Shown here one piece after another: positions 62,609 through 64,000 of a DNA stretch of 64,000 bases. Under the pieces are notes generated by a model, which was not told the origin of the DNA, did not search any database, and was given only the letters and a program-made list of their open reading frames with translations. Numbering within the stretch: position 1 is the stretch's first letter; every line of letters begins with the position of its first letter. The translations under genes and the position numbers were made by a program. The stretch is from an uncultured Gammaproteobacteria bacterium (GTDB lineage: Bacteria > Pseudomonadota > Gammaproteobacteria > Arenicellales > JAANXG01): the NCBI GenBank assembly GCA_947259705.1, contig CAMYNL010000007.1:1-64000 (forward strand). The letters run 5' to 3'.

Positions 62609-63391
62609 TCACCGCCCCTTGAATTCGGGTCTGGTCTTGGCGAGGAACGAGCGGTACCCGATCTGGTAATCCTCGCTGTCGTAGCAGTCGTAGCCTTCGT
62701 CAATCTCCTCCGCAGACAGCGGCGCCGGATCGTGCATGCGCGCGATGAAGCGCTTGTGCCAGCGCGCCACCAGCGGTGCCCCCTCGGCAATCCGGGTAGC
62801 CGTCGCCCAGGCTTCCTCCTGCACCTTATCGTCGGCCACGACGCGATTGACCAGCCCCTTGTGCAGCGCTTCGGAGGCGCCGAATACCCGGCCTTCGAGC
62901 AGTATCTCCAGCGCCACCGCCTTGCCCACCAGCTCCACCAGGGCCCTGACTTCCAGCGGCGACATGACCAGCCCCAGGCGCTTGATCGGCACCCCGAAAC
63001 GCGATGACTCGCCGCAGATCCTGATATCGCACAAGGCCGCTATTTCCAGACCCCCGCCCACGCATATGCCCTGGATCATTGCCACCAGGGGGTGTCGGCA
63101 GCCGTCGAAGGCAGCCACCGTCTCCGCCATGACGGCGCCATAGGCCCGCGCCTGCTCCCTGTTGGAACGCTCAGTGGCAAATTCGCCGATGTCGTTACCC
63201 GGCGAAAATGCCCGGTCCCCGGCGCCCCGCAGCACGACACAGTGCAGCTCATGCTGCCCGGACAGTTCGCGCACTACCTCGCCCAACCGTTGCCACATGG
63301 CCCTGGTAAAGGCATTGAGCTTGTCGGGACGGTTGAATACGACAGTCGCGATCGGGTCGTCACGCTGAACCAGTATCAGATCAGACATCAT
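62609..63391 (-). CDS. enoyl-CoA hydratase/isomerase family (second copy)
   Basis: Crotonase-fold protein with VVFNRPDKLNAFTRAMWQRL, GDRAFSPGNDIGEFATER, IQGICVGGGLEIAALCDIRI and SRFGVPIKRLGLVMSPLEVR. Neither hydratase glutamate is in its normal place (the segment is FGVPIKRLGL), so another crotonase reaction is likely. Two ATG codons stand at 63391 and 63388 with GGAGGAG upstream. It is followed with one base between by the CaiB-type CoA-transferase, making a small CoA-ester operon next to a TRAP permease gene. Confidence 0.85.
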   Translation of the reverse strand: MMSDLILVQRDDPIATVVFNRPDKLNAFTRAMWQRLGEVVRELSGQHELHCVVLRGAGDRAFSPGNDIGEFATERSNREQARAYGAVMAETVAAFDGCRHPLVAMIQGICVGGGLEIAALCDIRICGESSRFGVPIKRLGLVMSPLEVRALVELVGKAVALEILLEGRVFGASEALHKGLVNRVVADDKVQEEAWATATRIAEGAPLVARWHKRFIARMHDPAPLSAEEIDEGYDCYDSEDYQIGYRSFLAKTRPEFKGR

Positions 63392-63406
63392 CCACTCCTC
63401 CGCGCA

Positions 63407-64000
63407 TCATCTGTAAAACAGTTCAACCAGGCCCATCGGCACGATGGGCACGTAGGTCACCAACAACAGCAGTAGCAGCAGCAAGATGATGAAATAGATA
63501 TTGACCTTGGTCACCGCCCAGACATCCGCCTTGGCCACCGAGCAGGCTGTCACCAGCACACTCGCCACCGGCGGCGTCTGTTGCCCGATGGCCAGGTTCA
63601 ATGTGACGATGATCCCGAAATGCACGGGATCGATCCCCACCTGATTGATCAGCGGTATCACGATGGGAACCACCAGGATAATCGCGGCCGCGGAGTGCAG
63701 AAACATGCCGATCACCAGCAAGAAAACGTTCAGCAGCGCCAGCACGAAGTACTGGTTGTCGGTGAACTGGCTGATGCTGCGCGCCAAGTCCTGCGGCACC
63801 TGCGCCTCCGTCAGGTACACCCCGACCAGCGCCGAGGCAGCCACCAGCAGCATCACCACCGCGGTCTGGATGGCGCCGTCGATCACGGCTTCCCGCAGAT
63901 GTGCCCAGTCGAGTTCCCGGTAGATAAAGCCACCGATGAACAGTGCGGCGACGACAGCCAGCCCGGCCCCCTCGGTGGCGGTCACCAGGCCGCCGAATAT
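63407..64000 (-). CDS. TRAP transporter large permease (DctM), partial
   Basis: The gene is cut by the right edge; the frame is open to base 64000 (FGGLVTATEGAGLAVVAALF). Several membrane helices follow, with VLALLNVFLLVIGMFLHSAAAIILVVPIVIPLINQ, NLAIGQQTPPVASVLVTACS and LLLLLLLLVTYVPIVPMGLVEL. These fit the end of DctM/TRAP large subunits, which use a sodium gradient and a periplasmic binding protein to import dicarboxylates or related acids. Its stop is 15 bp upstream of the enoyl-CoA hydratase ATG, so it may supply substrate to that operon. Confidence 0.85.
   Translation of the reverse strand: MFGGLVTATEGAGLAVVAALFIGGFIYRELDWAHLREAVIDGAIQTAVVMLLVAASALVGVYLTEAQVPQDLARSISQFTDNQYFVLALLNVFLLVIGMFLHSAAAIILVVPIVIPLINQVGIDPVHFGIIVTLNLAIGQQTPPVASVLVTACSVAKADVWAVTKVNIYFIILLLLLLLLVTYVPIVPMGLVELFYR

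Noticed and set aside
1-64000. tRNA, rRNA or CRISPR array
   Set aside because: None recognised. No tRNA-like cloverleaf, rRNA segment or regularly spaced repeat was seen, but short RNAs cannot be excluded by eye.

Overview
The window reads as a gammaproteobacterial chromosome segment, probably a Chromatiales-like lineage. The basis is a set of linked core genes (tamA-tamB, a 1608-residue NAD-glutamate dehydrogenase, rimK, hflD, sufE, fumC, htpX, cbpA-cbpM) of gammaproteobacterial type, with high GC and short or overlapping gene junctions. This placement is inference; no rRNA, tRNA or CRISPR array was found.

Bases 1-7640 are accessory. GC is visibly lower in places, genes are sparse, and there are two decayed IS91-type transposase remnants and a 50-bp direct repeat (47 of 50 identical) on either side of a glycosyltransferase/methyltransferase pair. 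The same stretch holds an Imm50-like orphan immunity protein, a nucleoside phosphorylase, a secreted endostatin/lectin-like protein, a 52-residue cysteine-rich protein and two long gene-poor stretches.

From 7.6 kb the layout becomes dense and core-like. An FtsH paralogue with CbpA and its modulator CbpM comes first, then TamA-TamB (outer-membrane assembly) and gdhB. Convergent to these is a rimB-rimK-deacylase operon. A LysR regulator, a small PA3496-like gene and a DUF2520 reductase follow. At 25.8-28.4 kb nudC and an SDR gene sit between decayed pieces of a thiolase and an acyl-CoA ligase, so a fatty-acid gene cluster appears to be eroding there.

The 28.5-46.9 kb part holds an FMN reductase, fumC, a Pcm with an export signal, and a four-gene envelope cluster (DUF1302, DUF1329, YCF48-like, MMPL/RND). 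It continues with a lipase-like hydrolase, an enoyl-CoA hydratase/isomerase, sufE with a strong IscR-type operator, hflD, a GCS2 ligase coupled to a second M14-type deacylase, and an S9 peptidase.

The 46.9-51.9 kb part contains a nucleotidyltransferase/PqqD-like/HprK-like trio resembling the uncharacterised 'HPr-rel-A' gene sets. Converging on it are a DUF192 protein and sugar-modifying DegT and Gfo/Idh enzymes. A decayed SDR gene follows, then a sigma factor/DUF3619-like/DUF3106 operon, a DUF1015 protein, an omptin-like barrel, htpX, the agmatine-to-putrescine genes aguA-aguB, tag, and a CaiB/enoyl-CoA hydratase/TRAP-permease set cut by the right edge.

The least-explained systems are the PqqD/HprK-like trio, the RND-DUF1329-DUF1302 envelope cluster, and the two pairings of an amide-bond ligase with an M14-type zinc deacylase.
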